From Bacillota bacterium (GTDB taxonomy: Bacteria; Bacillota; Clostridia; Christensenellales; Pumilibacteraceae), in NCBI GenBank assembly GCA_009783515.1, contig WRDI01000009.1, positions 1-33,352 on the forward strand: 33,352 nucleotides of DNA, given 5' to 3'. This document shows positions 1 through 8,653 of the stretch, in pieces. Within the stretch, counting starts at the first letter, position 1. Every line of letters begins with the position of its first letter. Made by a program: the position numbers and the translations under genes. The notes below the pieces were generated by a model. It had not been told where the DNA came from. It saw only the letters and a program-made list of their open reading frames with translations, and searched no databases.

Positions 1-212
1 ACTAGTGTATATTCACATAAAACCGGCGATATTACCGCTTTCCGTACGATTTCGTTAGTATAGTCTTTATACAAACGGATATTTGCGCTAAAAACCGACG
101 GCTTTGTGCCAAGTTATATACTTCCGGTACACTGTCGGCGCAAAACCAACCGCTTTAAAACCCGGGATGGATATAGACTGCGTATAAAGCGCCGGCTTTA
201 CACGAATGTACT
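1..212. other. left edge, no gene recognised
   Basis: No convincing coding region is seen on either strand. A small hairpin (AAAGC, 4-nt loop, GCTTT) at 186-199 lies just past the stop of the minus-strand hydrolase gene and could help end its transcript, but no T-run follows it, so a terminator call is weak. Confidence 0.3.
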
Positions 213-737
213 CTAACTATTCAATATGTCTACCTGGCACATTCTCATAGTTAGTAACGCTGCTTTGTGGCTCTCTTCGCTCACCCCCGCGCAAGCGTGG
301 GCATCCACGACAATTTTCGTCTCCGGCAGCCGCGCCTTTAAAATAAGCGCGTTGGATACGACGCACATATCCGTGCATAAGCCGCACAACTCTATTTCGT
401 CACAGTCCTTATAAAGACTCGCTACGCTCTGCGCAAGCGACAACGAACCAAAGGAAAACTTGTCAAAAACCTGACAGTCGCCCTGGTAAAGCTCGTATGC
501 TATCAGGCGTCCTTCCGTACCCTTTATGCAATGCGGTACGGGGAGCTTCCTACCCTCCTGCGTAGAAAGGTAATTATCAAAATGCGTATCCCTAGTAAAA
601 AGAACCGCGTGCCCCTCTTGCTTGCATGCCACAATCTTTGCCTTGACATAAGGCAGGATTTTTTGCGCGGCTTCCGTCCCAAGCGCGCCCGTGATAAAGT
701 CGTTCTGCATATCGACGACAATCAACAGCTTTTTCAA
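213..737 (-). CDS. nicotinamidase / isochorismatase-family cysteine hydrolase
   Basis: This is a 174-aa cysteine hydrolase of the isochorismatase superfamily, most like nicotinamidases, which convert nicotinamide to nicotinate for NAD salvage in the cytoplasm. The D-K-C triad is visible: Asp9 in VVDMQNDF, a Lys near residue 93 in FDKFSFGS, and Cys125 in CTDMCVVSNA. The HCIKGTEG segment is also typical. I chose a TTG start at 737 because a perfect GGAGG (746-750) sits 8 nt upstream and the conserved N-terminus begins there. A longer reading to 824 adds 29 residues with no family similarity. The gene stands alone, downstream of and co-oriented with the LOG-family gene. The exact substrate is inferred; other amidases of the fold are possible. 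Confidence 0.8.
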   Translation of the reverse strand: MKKLLIVVDMQNDFITGALGTEAAQKILPYVKAKIVACKQEGHAVLFTRDTHFDNYLSTQEGRKLPVPHCIKGTEGRLIAYELYQGDCQVFDKFSFGSLSLAQSVASLYKDCDEIELCGLCTDMCVVSNALILKARLPETKIVVDAHACAGVSEESHKAALLTMRMCQVDILNS

Positions 738-959
738 GTTTTTTTCCTCCAAATATATTGTTTGTTTTTTTTCTTGAACCGTGTACATGAATGAGTTATA
801 GAGGATTTTTGCTACGAAGCACAAGCGCAGCGAGTATGGATTTTTGCGTCTAAGAAAAAAGCGGGGACGGTGAAGTAAGCGCTACGTTAGGACGAAACCG
901 ACACACTTAGGCGCAAAAAGACCGCAAATGTCGCTGTAACGAATCATACAGACGGGCTT

Positions 960-1697
960 TTAACAATCAACCAAGAGTTGGTCGGCAAGTATGTTTTTCG
1001 TGATGTGGTCAAATGCCTCGTCCAAGTCGTCCGTAATGATAAATAAGTCTCTGTCGCTTTCGGAAATCAGCCCGTGCTGAAGCAGCATATCAATATTCAG
1101 CACCTTATCAAAAAAATCCTTGCCGAAAATCACAAAAGGGATGATAGGCTGCATCTTGCGCGTTTGTGCCAGGGTCAAAATCTCAAAAAGCTCGTCAAAC
1201 GTGCCAAACCCGCCGGGAAATATTACAAACGCCTTCGCCAAAAACGCGAAATAAAATTTTCTGATGAAAAAATAGTGGAAATAAAACAAAAGGTCTTTGG
1301 TAATGTACGGGTTGGCGGCCTGCTCGAAAGGGAGGCTGATATTAAAACCAACGGTAGGCTCGCCCGCGTCAAAAGCGCCTTTGTTCGCGGCTTCCATAAT
1401 ACCGTTTCCACCGCCAGTGCAAATATAGAATTTGTCCTTGGGCGATTTGTGCAAAAAGGTTTCTTTCGACCACAAAGCCAATTTGTTTGCCAGCTTGTAT
1501 GCGGCGGCGAAATACCCCCTTGCCTTTTCGTGCATATCGTCCGGCTTTATCCTCGCCGACCCGAACATGACGATGGTATTCCTTATATTTGAATTTTCCA
1601 GTTTGTCCTTGGTTTTGATAAACTCGTCGAGGATACGCATCCCCCGCTCGTTTTCCAAAAAAAACTGCTTATCAAATATTTGTTCAAAATCTTCCAT
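960..1697 (-). CDS. LOG-family (TIGR00730-like) nucleotide phosphoribohydrolase
   Basis: The 245-aa protein has a Rossmann-like fold with both signatures of the LOG / 'lysine decarboxylase-like' family: GGGNGIMEA at about residues 95-103 and PGGFGTFDE at about 161-169. Family members hydrolyse nucleoside 5'-monophosphates to base and ribose 5-phosphate; some make free cytokinins, while bacterial PpnN-type enzymes act in purine turnover. The older label 'lysine decarboxylase' for this fold is misleading. The protein is longer than minimal LOG proteins (about 190 aa), with an N-terminal helix-rich extension before MFGSARI. It has its own sigma-A promoter 40 nt upstream and a purine-rich leader. 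The substrate cannot be read from sequence alone. Confidence 0.8.
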   Translation of the reverse strand: MEDFEQIFDKQFFLENERGMRILDEFIKTKDKLENSNIRNTIVMFGSARIKPDDMHEKARGYFAAAYKLANKLALWSKETFLHKSPKDKFYICTGGGNGIMEAANKGAFDAGEPTVGFNISLPFEQAANPYITKDLLFYFHYFFIRKFYFAFLAKAFVIFPGGFGTFDELFEILTLAQTRKMQPIIPFVIFGKDFFDKVLNIDMLLQHGLISESDRDLFIITDDLDEAFDHITKNILADQLLVDC

Positions 1698-1736
1698 TTG
1701 GACAATCCCTACCTTTCCTTCCCTACACTACATCGT

Positions 1737-1765
1737 ATTATAGCATATTTTTTTTACGCCGTCAA
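1737..1765 (-). promoter_or_regulatory. sigma-A promoter for the LOG-family gene
   Basis: On the minus strand TTGACG (1760-1765), 17 nt, then TATAAT (1737-1742). It lies 40 nt upstream of the ATG at 1697 and between that gene and the end of the glycan operon, so the LOG gene has its own transcript. Confidence 0.75.
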
Positions 1766-1822
1766 CACGGTAAATGGGGGTTTCCGGACCGCTACATGAA
1801 TCCATCCTTGATGTTGCGGCGG

Positions 1823-3442
1823 CTAAAAGTCGGCAACACAAACACTGATGATGTGCGGGTGACTGTTTAATATGCACAACTGCCCATCTCCGGATACGCG
1901 TCCGAAAGGCAAAATATCCTCTTCAAGCTCGGAAATTTTTGTTATCCTGCCCGCACAAAAACCTAATAAACGCCGACGGCAGGTTTTGACGCGTTGCAAT
2001 AATCCCCCCAAGCGCATATCCTGCACCTCGAATCCAAAAGGCTTATTCTCATTAAACCATTGCACCTCAAACAATTTGCGAAACGCGGCGATACGCTTAA
2101 TAATCACGCCATATTCTTCCGCCAATACCTTTAAACCCTCTTTATCGCCCTTTCGGTAAGTTTCGCGCGTGCGTACCCCAATGTCCGCTTTAAGTTCTAA
2201 AACGTCCGCCAATGCGCGGATTGTCTTGAAAATGTAAGAAAATTCGCCGTAAGCGCCCATCTTTAACTTCTCGGATACAGCCCTGTAATGCGCCGCCTCC
2301 TTGCCCGTTATGCGTCCGTCAAGAATCCCTAAAAAGCAATCGTTGTAAAATAAATGTTTGTCCGTGTTGCTTGCTTTATTCGCGTTATGCCACGGCGGTC
2401 TGTTGATTATATCAATATCCATAAATTCCGCAAAGCCCGTGCCAAACATCTCCTTAAAGCCCGCCTCTAAGTCCGACGGCTCTACGCTTTGACCTTGACA
2501 CACTCGAGCGAAATAAAACAGCGAGGGCAAAATCGAAAAAACAGACGCCTCCGCGCCGCTATCCCCCCACGCAGTGACCATAGCCGTTTTTATGCCGTAC
2601 TCTTTCGCCGCCGCCAATACCTTTTCCAAAGCTTTGATACTGTACGTATTGTCCGGCGCAAAACCTGTCCATTTCCACGCGCCGCCCGCCAGTTCTATAT
2701 TATTGCCAAAAAGCTTGTGGCTAACGAACATCTTTTTATAGTGCTCCGCATCCCTATAACAATACTCCCAATAAATCAGCGAAACATCTTTGGGTACGCG
2801 CGCTAAAAGCTCCGGCGAAACCGATGTATCCGAATTAAACGCCTCGTACCGGCCGCCGGAAATCAACCTAAAATACATATCGCTCCACATAGCGCACGAG
2901 AACCCGTGTTTTTTGGCGATTTCCAAAACCTTTCCGATATGTCTATTAATGATTTCCACCCTGTCCTGAAATCCGAAACGGTCAAGAAATTCCCCAAGTC
3001 CCACCATGTGCGCTTCGTCACAACCGATGTTGACGTTCCGGCTTGTGAAATTTTCCGCAAGCGACTTGAACATATCTTCTATCAGCGCATACGTTTCTGG
3101 CGCGTCGACAAGCAGGATGTCCTCTAAGTCCCGCACGTTGTCAAAAACAGGCCAACGGAAAATTTGCTTGGTATGCGCTAAAACCTGTATGCAGGGCGTG
3201 AGCTCGATGCCCTTTTCAACGGCGTACGAATCTATCTCATTTAATTCCGCGCCTGAATAACGCCCGCGCAAATAACCGAAATACGGACGGCTTTTAATTT
3301 CGTATGTATCCTCGGTATATAATTCAAGACGGTTATAACCCATTTTTGCCAATATGTTTATCAGCTTTTTTAAGGTTTTTACCGTCGGTACGGCGTTGCG
3401 GGAACAATCTAACATCAACCCTATTTTTTCAAAATTTTTCAT
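1823..3442 (-). CDS. GH20 beta-N-acetylhexosaminidase
   Basis: This 539-aa protein has a glycoside hydrolase family 20 TIM barrel. GH20 enzymes remove terminal GlcNAc or GalNAc by substrate-assisted catalysis. The key Asp-Glu pair is seen as NIGCDEAH (Asp142-Glu143), and the barrel entry LILAKMGYNRLELYTEDTY-like segment at about 28-46 is typical. There is no signal peptide and no N-terminal GH20b domain, so it resembles the compact, probably cytoplasmic GH20 group, which would act on imported oligosaccharides or glycopeptides. It starts at an ATG preceded by AAAGGAA and lies 15 nt after the asparaginase stop. It is the last gene of the seven-gene operon. Exact linkage preference is unknown; some members of this group also remove unsubstituted glucosamine. 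Confidence 0.85.
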   Translation of the reverse strand: MKNFEKIGLMLDCSRNAVPTVKTLKKLINILAKMGYNRLELYTEDTYEIKSRPYFGYLRGRYSGAELNEIDSYAVEKGIELTPCIQVLAHTKQIFRWPVFDNVRDLEDILLVDAPETYALIEDMFKSLAENFTSRNVNIGCDEAHMVGLGEFLDRFGFQDRVEIINRHIGKVLEIAKKHGFSCAMWSDMYFRLISGGRYEAFNSDTSVSPELLARVPKDVSLIYWEYCYRDAEHYKKMFVSHKLFGNNIELAGGAWKWTGFAPDNTYSIKALEKVLAAAKEYGIKTAMVTAWGDSGAEASVFSILPSLFYFARVCQGQSVEPSDLEAGFKEMFGTGFAEFMDIDIINRPPWHNANKASNTDKHLFYNDCFLGILDGRITGKEAAHYRAVSEKLKMGAYGEFSYIFKTIRALADVLELKADIGVRTRETYRKGDKEGLKVLAEEYGVIIKRIAAFRKLFEVQWFNENKPFGFEVQDMRLGGLLQRVKTCRRRLLGFCAGRITKISELEEDILPFGRVSGDGQLCILNSHPHIISVCVADF

Positions 3443-3457
3443 TTTTTTAAATTCCTT

Positions 3458-4465
3458 TTACTTAGTCGCAATCTCGTTTGCCAGTCGGAACACGGGACGA
3501 TAAGAGCCGATTTTTGTGTCGTTGTGATTGGTTTTATAAGGGCCTCTCAGATTTTGTAAAAGCTTAAATGCAGCGTCGTCCTTATAATCGAGCTGGCGCA
3601 GGATTTCAGCGATAATCAGCGGCCATACGGCTTCCGTACCGTCGGCAATTTTAAGTGAAACTCCAATCCTCTCACGTTTTAGCCCAAAGCCGTAAACTCC
3701 CTCTGCGCCGCCCTTCGCCACAATGTTGGGCAGGGTGTTTATTTCGCCGCATAAATAACCGTGACCACGAATTATATACGGGTTTTGCGCTATGCAGTCC
3801 GCCATTACGTTCAACGCGGAGGAAAGCTTTGTGTTTTTCGCCGACTCCGGACAGGCAAGCTTTACAAAAGCCTTAGCAATGCCTTTCAACGGGACGGCGA
3901 AAACGGGTACACCGCAGCCGTCTATGCCGCAAATTATTTCTGATGACGGAAAATCAGAAACCTCCGCAACTACCCGCAAGACCTCCTGCTGGGCGGGGCT
4001 TTCAAGCTTCCAATAGTCCTCCGCGCTACCAGTTATCTCCTTTTGCAGCATCATCAAGGCTAAGTGCTTGCCCGCACAGTTGTGATAAAGCTTCCGCTTT
4101 GGCAAACTATTCGCTAAAAGGCGGTTTCGAGCGGCGGTGTTAGCGGGAAATTCGGGATTTATAATCAGCTGCTCCTCGCAAAACCCCGTTTTTTTCAAAA
4201 TAGACTCAAGCGCCCGTACATGAACATCCTCTCCCGTGTGGGAGGCGGCGCAAACGACCGTCTCGGCAGTTGTCAAGCCGTATTTTTCGTGCAGTCCGCG
4301 CATAATCAGCGGCAAAAACTGAAAGGGCTTGGACACTGAACGGTAATAGGTAAAAGCATTTGTATCTCCTACCCCCGCAATAACGCGCCCGTTCTCGTCG
4401 ACGACGCAAATCCGCCCGTCGTGCGTATTTTCTAACAATTCTCCGCGGTATTCTTCAATTAACAT
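3458..4465 (-). CDS. Rhizobium-type L-asparaginase II family (PF06089)
   Basis: The 335-aa protein belongs to the Rhizobium etli-type asparaginase family, unrelated to the E. coli AnsA/AnsB fold and built on a serine-beta-lactamase-like scaffold. Family motifs are clear: Ser43-x-x-Lys46 in SVSKPF, Ser75 in SHTGED, Cys130-x-x-Lys133 in CAGKH, and DGCGVPVFAVPL near 183-194. These keep the spacing of the catalytic and metal-binding residues I recall for the R. etli enzyme, shifted by about five. There is no signal peptide. The start lies 2 nt after the cutC stop, with AAGGGG in the end of cutC, so translation is probably coupled. In an operon of fucosidase, hexosaminidase and NagA/NagB, the substrate could be a glycosylated asparagine rather than free Asn; that is inference. 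Confidence 0.85.
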   Translation of the reverse strand: MLIEEYRGELLENTHDGRICVVDENGRVIAGVGDTNAFTYYRSVSKPFQFLPLIMRGLHEKYGLTTAETVVCAASHTGEDVHVRALESILKKTGFCEEQLIINPEFPANTAARNRLLANSLPKRKLYHNCAGKHLALMMLQKEITGSAEDYWKLESPAQQEVLRVVAEVSDFPSSEIICGIDGCGVPVFAVPLKGIAKAFVKLACPESAKNTKLSSALNVMADCIAQNPYIIRGHGYLCGEINTLPNIVAKGGAEGVYGFGLKRERIGVSLKIADGTEAVWPLIIAEILRQLDYKDDAAFKLLQNLRGPYKTNHNDTKIGSYRPVFRLANEIATK

Positions 4466-4467
4466 AT

Positions 4468-5214
4468 TTACCCCTTTGCGGCTTTTATTATTTCCGCTAC
4501 GCCCTCTCCGTCCGTGACGTAAAAACTGTTTTCGGATAAGGCGGACGCATTAAACCGGACAAACGGATTTGCCGCCGTCGAATTGTCCGCTATCCGTTTG
4601 CGGCACGAAAAATGAATTTGATTGCACCCCGTCAGTTTTAGTACTTCGCCTATATTGTACGTCCTCACCCCGCCGCCCGCCAAAATTTCTAATCTTCCCG
4701 CGGCGCGCTTCATCATGGCGTTTATTGCTTGCGCCCCCTCCAAAGCGGTTTGCCGCCCTCCAGAAGTCAAAACCCTTTTTACTCTCGATTCGATTAAGGC
4801 GTCAAGAGCGTCAAAAATGCCGGGCACAGTGTCTATTGCCCTGTTAAAAACAGACGTACTCCCGTCAATAATATCAAGCATTTCTTTGCAACGCGCGCTG
4901 TCAACCGTCCCATCCGCCTTCAAAAATCCGAAAACTATCCCGTCCGCGCCATGCCTAAGTAGCGTTTCAGCGTCGCGGTACATGGTTTTCGCCTCGTTAT
5001 CCGTATAGCAAAAGCCGCCGCCCCTTGGCCGCACCATCGCGAGGACGGGGATTTTTAACGCCGCCTTGCATTCCGTCAGCAAGCCCAAAGACGGAGTAAG
5101 GCCGCCCAAATCCGTGGCGCAGTTCAACTCGATACGATCCGCGCCCCCCATTTGGGCATTAAGCGCGCCGTCTAACGAGGCGCAACACACCTCGAAAGTA
5201 ATTTTCTTTTCCAT
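4468..5214 (-). CDS. cutC: CutC family protein
   Basis: The 248-aa TIM-barrel protein is a clear CutC: FEVCCASLDGALNAQMGG-like N-terminus with GADRIELN, then MVRPRGGGFCYTDNE at about 60-74, and FNRAIDTV and LTSGGR downstream. CutC was named for copper homeostasis, but its biochemical activity is not settled. Here it sits inside a fucose/GlcNAc operon between the GH29 fucosidase (33 nt upstream) and the asparaginase (2 nt downstream), a context that speaks for a role with sugars or glycosylamines rather than copper. It starts at ATG with AGGA 7-8 nt upstream. There is no sign of truncation; length is normal for the family. Confidence 0.9.
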   Translation of the reverse strand: MEKKITFEVCCASLDGALNAQMGGADRIELNCATDLGGLTPSLGLLTECKAALKIPVLAMVRPRGGGFCYTDNEAKTMYRDAETLLRHGADGIVFGFLKADGTVDSARCKEMLDIIDGSTSVFNRAIDTVPGIFDALDALIESRVKRVLTSGGRQTALEGAQAINAMMKRAAGRLEILAGGGVRTYNIGEVLKLTGCNQIHFSCRKRIADNSTAANPFVRFNASALSENSFYVTDGEGVAEIIKAAKG

Positions 5215-5248
5215 AGTTTTTTCCTGAATTTTCTAATTAACTAACGCT

Positions 5249-6538
5249 TTACTTCAATTCTACTTCTATTACCGTGTCCGTTTCGTCTGCAGAGTTTATC
5301 TCGGGAACAAAAACAACGTCGGGGTAATTATTAACAATCCATGACTTTTGAATCCTTAATTCGCTTTTGTCTTTTAACAGCCGTATCCGTTTTATTTCCT
5401 CTTCGCGCACCCCGTGTAGCGGAATGTCGCCAATGGATTTTTCTGTAATATGATAATACAACGTCTTGCCCTTTGCCGTTATGCGCCCGTTTTCGGGCTT
5501 ATCAGGCGTCGCCCTGCCGCAACCGTAAATACTCTCGGAATTATTTTTCATCCATTGACCGATCTCCGCAAGAATTTCTAAGGAGCGTGCCGGTATATCT
5601 CCCCTTGCATCGGGTCCGACGTTTAACAACATATTTCCGCCCTTACTGACGCATTCGACAAGCTTCTTAATAAGCGTGGAGGCTTTTTTATAATCGTTGT
5701 CGGCCGAACAATATCCCCAATGCTTGTTCATGGTGACGCACGCCTCCCACGGCACGTCGTCACCCTTTTCGTCCTTTATCCCGTAGGGCGGGATAATTTG
5801 TTCGGGACTTACAAAATCCCCGTAATAATCCTTGGGCTGTTCGCAGAGCAGCGAGCCAAAGCCCGACCCGCTGACCTCTAAACGGTTATTCATTATAATA
5901 TCCGGCTGATAGGAGCGTATAGTTTTGATTAGCTGTGAAGCCCGCCACGCCTCGCCCATAAGGCTGTCGTAAGAAAAATCAAACCACATAATGTCAAGCT
6001 TGCCGTAATTAGCGCAAAGCTCCCTTACCTGTCCGTGCATATAATCAAGATAATTGTCAAAATCGTGCTTTTGCCCCTCATAATCCCTATTGTCACCCAT
6101 AGGATGGTGGAAGTCGCCGTAGTGCGGATAGTCCTTGTGCCGCCAGTCGATTAACGAGTAATATAAGCCCACTTTTAAGCCTTCCGCACGAAAAGCGTCC
6201 AAAAATTCCCGCACAAAATCCCTGCCCGCCCTTGTGTTAGTCGCCTTAAATTCCGTCAGCGCGCTATCAAAAAGGCAAAAACCGTCGTGGTGCTTGGCAG
6301 TAAGCACCGCGTACTTCATGCCCGCCGCTTTTGCGGACTTTGCCCAAGCGGAAGGGCAAAAAGAATCGGGATTAAACTCATGAAAATATTTTTCGTATTC
6401 CTTCGCGGACATACGCTCGTAAGCCTGCACCCATTCTCCGCGGGCGGGGATGGCATAAAGTCCCCAATGGATAAACATCCCGAAACGGGCTTCTAAAAAC
6501 CACTTTGTTCTGTTTTCGTGCGCTTTTTTATCGAACAT
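5249..6538 (-). CDS. GH29 alpha-L-fucosidase
   Basis: This 429-aa protein is a retaining alpha-L-fucosidase of family GH29. It has the N-terminal ARFGMFIHWG motif (residues 17-26), the KHHDGF substrate loop (82-87) and the probable nucleophile Asp187 in MWFDFSYD. No signal peptide is present, so it probably acts inside the cell on imported fucosylated sugars or glyco-amino acids. It lacks long C-terminal carbohydrate-binding modules; the last 90 residues form a short beta domain. It starts at ATG with AGGA 8 nt upstream, 22 nt after the ROK kinase stop. Whether it prefers alpha-1,6 core fucose or alpha-1,3/4 Lewis-type fucose cannot be read from the sequence. No fucose isomerase or kinase is encoded nearby, so the fate of released fucose is open. 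Confidence 0.9.
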   Translation of the reverse strand: MFDKKAHENRTKWFLEARFGMFIHWGLYAIPARGEWVQAYERMSAKEYEKYFHEFNPDSFCPSAWAKSAKAAGMKYAVLTAKHHDGFCLFDSALTEFKATNTRAGRDFVREFLDAFRAEGLKVGLYYSLIDWRHKDYPHYGDFHHPMGDNRDYEGQKHDFDNYLDYMHGQVRELCANYGKLDIMWFDFSYDSLMGEAWRASQLIKTIRSYQPDIIMNNRLEVSGSGFGSLLCEQPKDYYGDFVSPEQIIPPYGIKDEKGDDVPWEACVTMNKHWGYCSADNDYKKASTLIKKLVECVSKGGNMLLNVGPDARGDIPARSLEILAEIGQWMKNNSESIYGCGRATPDKPENGRITAKGKTLYYHITEKSIGDIPLHGVREEEIKRIRLLKDKSELRIQKSWIVNNYPDVVFVPEINSADETDTVIEVELK

Positions 6539-6560
6539 AGAAAATCCTGATATTTATATA

Positions 6561-7502
6561 TTATTGGAACTTATACAGCAGAGCGGCCCCGATAATCCCC
6601 GCGTCGTTAGCAAACATAGCGGGCAAAATACGGCACCGGCAGCCATGCATCTCCTTTACCCGTGCCTTTAACGCCGAAAAAAGAAAAAAACCCGCCATAC
6701 TTATGCCGCCGCCGATCGCCACGGCCCCCGCGTTAAAACGGTCCGCACAATAAGCGACCGCCGCCGCTAATGAATCCACATATTTATTAAAAATCGCCAA
6801 AGCGTAGCCATCCCCTTCCTTTGCGCTGTCAAACACCGTTTTTGGCGTAATTTTGCCCGCGTCACCGTCCGTTTTCTTATACATAAGACTTGTCGGGCTG
6901 TTTATAACGCTTTTTTTGCCCTCTTCTGTCAGCCATGTCGCGCTACACAATGCCTCTATGCAACCCCGATTTCCGCAAGAGCATTTCGGTCCGTCGGGAA
7001 ATAGTCTGACATGCCCCAGCTCCGCGCTGCTACCTGATTCGCCCCTTAATAACGCTCCGTTTAAAAGGACGCCGCTACCTACTCCCGTTCCAAGGGTTAA
7101 AAGAACGACGTTTTTACAGCCGCGCAGGGCTCCGTGCCTCTCGGCAATCAGGGCGGCGTTGGCGTCGTTTTCTAAATATACGGGGACGTCGGAAAAGTAA
7201 TTTTGCACCGCCGCCCTAACAGGCGCGTCATACCAGCCGAGGTTGTACGCCCTTTTTAGTACGGAGCGGTCTTCGTTAAGTATTCCGGGCAAGGCAAGCC
7301 CCACCGACTTGAATCGGCAATTTTGAATTTTAAGTTCGGCAGCCATTTCGCTCGAAAGCGCATAAACTAATTCCGCGACGTCTGTATACGAAGCGTCCGA
7401 AGGAAAAGGTATTATACGGCGCGACACGATTTTTATCAAATTAGTGTCCACTACGCCGGCCTTAATATATGTGCCGCCCACGTCAAAACCCAGCCGCAGC
7501 AT
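6561..7502 (-). CDS. ROK-family sugar kinase (GlcNAc/glucose kinase-like)
   Basis: The 313-aa protein is an ROK kinase with no DNA-binding domain. It shows the N-terminal phosphate-binding GFDVGGTYIKAGVVD, the catalytic Asp in LENDANAA, and the zinc site formed by ELGH and CSCGNRGCIE. In an operon with NagA and NagB the likely reaction is ATP-dependent phosphorylation of GlcNAc (or another N-acetylhexosamine) to the 6-phosphate, the entry into the pathway when sugar arrives by a non-PTS route. The start ATG is preceded by GGGGGGAGAGG, and the gene lies 14 nt after nagA. A glucokinase role cannot be excluded. Confidence 0.85.
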   Translation of the reverse strand: MLRLGFDVGGTYIKAGVVDTNLIKIVSRRIIPFPSDASYTDVAELVYALSSEMAAELKIQNCRFKSVGLALPGILNEDRSVLKRAYNLGWYDAPVRAAVQNYFSDVPVYLENDANAALIAERHGALRGCKNVVLLTLGTGVGSGVLLNGALLRGESGSSAELGHVRLFPDGPKCSCGNRGCIEALCSATWLTEEGKKSVINSPTSLMYKKTDGDAGKITPKTVFDSAKEGDGYALAIFNKYVDSLAAAVAYCADRFNAGAVAIGGGISMAGFFLFSALKARVKEMHGCRCRILPAMFANDAGIIGAALLYKFQ

Positions 7503-7516
7503 AACCTCTCCCCCCT

Positions 7517-8641
7517 TTATGAAACTCTTTTCCCATCAATATAAACGGCTTCCAACGAAAAACCCGAAGCGTAAACGATAAAATCCGCCGCTTTCCCCAC
7601 AGAAATGCTTCCCGTGCGGTCAAAAATTCTTACGGACAGCGCGGGGATTTTTGTCGCCGCCTCTATCGCGTCTTTGGGTGGTATACCCATCGAAACCGCG
7701 TTTTTCACGCAATCGAAAAGCGTAGAGTTCGATCCGGCAAGCCTGCCGCCAAGAAGCACCGCCCGCTCGTCATTTACTGTGACGACACTTGTCCCCGATA
7801 AGCATTCGACGCCGTTCACGCCGCAAACGGAAAGGCTGTCGCTGATAAGCACAACCCTATGCGGAAATAGCTTAAACGCCGCCCTTACCGCGCTTTCGTG
7901 AACATGGACGCCGTCGCAGATAAGCTCGGCGTATACGTTTTTGCTCTCCGTCGCAGCCCCTATTATACCCGGCTCCATATGCAAAAAGGGCGGCATGGCG
8001 TTGTATAAATGAGTTACTTTCGTCGCGCCCGCTACAAACGCCCTTTTTGCCGTGTCATAGTCGCAAGCGGTATGCCCCGCGGATATGCGGCAGGACTTGA
8101 CCGCCGACTTAATAAAATCTATCGCGCCATCCGTTTCGGGAGCGACGCAAACAATCTTTATCAGTCCGTCCGCCGCATTGTTTAAATCCGAAAAAACGGC
8201 AAGGGACGGCGCGATAAGATATTCGGGCGGATGCGCGCCTCTTTTTTCGTCGGAAAGAAATGGTCCCTCGGCATTGATTCCGACAATCTTCGCCCCGTAA
8301 TCATGTTGCCCATACAACTCGGCGGCATTTTTATAAGCGGCTTTCAGCATACATAGCGGCGCGCTGACCGACGTCGGTATAAAAGACGTAACGCCGTTTT
8401 TAGCCAAAAAGCCCGCGATCTTTTTTAACCCGTCAATATCGCCGGAAGTAAAATCATAGCCGCCGCAACCGTGAATATGCGTGTCGATAAGCCCGGGAAT
8501 AGCCGTTTTCCCGCCCAAATCCACAACGCCGCCGCCGTCGTTGTCGCCTGCGGCGTCGCAAAACAATCCGTCCCGCACAAAAAAATCTTTTTTGCGAAAC
8601 CTTCCGTCCTCACAGAATACTATACCGTTTTTATATCTCAA
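7517..8641 (-). CDS. nagA: N-acetylglucosamine-6-phosphate deacetylase
   Basis: NagA (374 aa) removes acetate from GlcNAc-6-P, giving glucosamine-6-P for NagB. The amidohydrolase signatures are present: DTHIHG (His55, His57), EGPFLSDEKRGAH, GHTACDYDTAKRAF, THLYNAMPPF and the catalytic Asp in LISDSLSVCG. The gene begins with TTG at 8641, with GGAG 9 nt upstream formed right at the nagB stop. The two genes are 12 nt apart, so they are probably coupled. Length is normal. The product is cytoplasmic and metal dependent. Confidence 0.95.
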   Translation of the reverse strand: MRYKNGIVFCEDGRFRKKDFFVRDGLFCDAAGDNDGGGVVDLGGKTAIPGLIDTHIHGCGGYDFTSGDIDGLKKIAGFLAKNGVTSFIPTSVSAPLCMLKAAYKNAAELYGQHDYGAKIVGINAEGPFLSDEKRGAHPPEYLIAPSLAVFSDLNNAADGLIKIVCVAPETDGAIDFIKSAVKSCRISAGHTACDYDTAKRAFVAGATKVTHLYNAMPPFLHMEPGIIGAATESKNVYAELICDGVHVHESAVRAAFKLFPHRVVLISDSLSVCGVNGVECLSGTSVVTVNDERAVLLGGRLAGSNSTLFDCVKNAVSMGIPPKDAIEAATKIPALSVRIFDRTGSISVGKAADFIVYASGFSLEAVYIDGKRVS

Positions 8642-8653
8642 CGATATGCGCTC

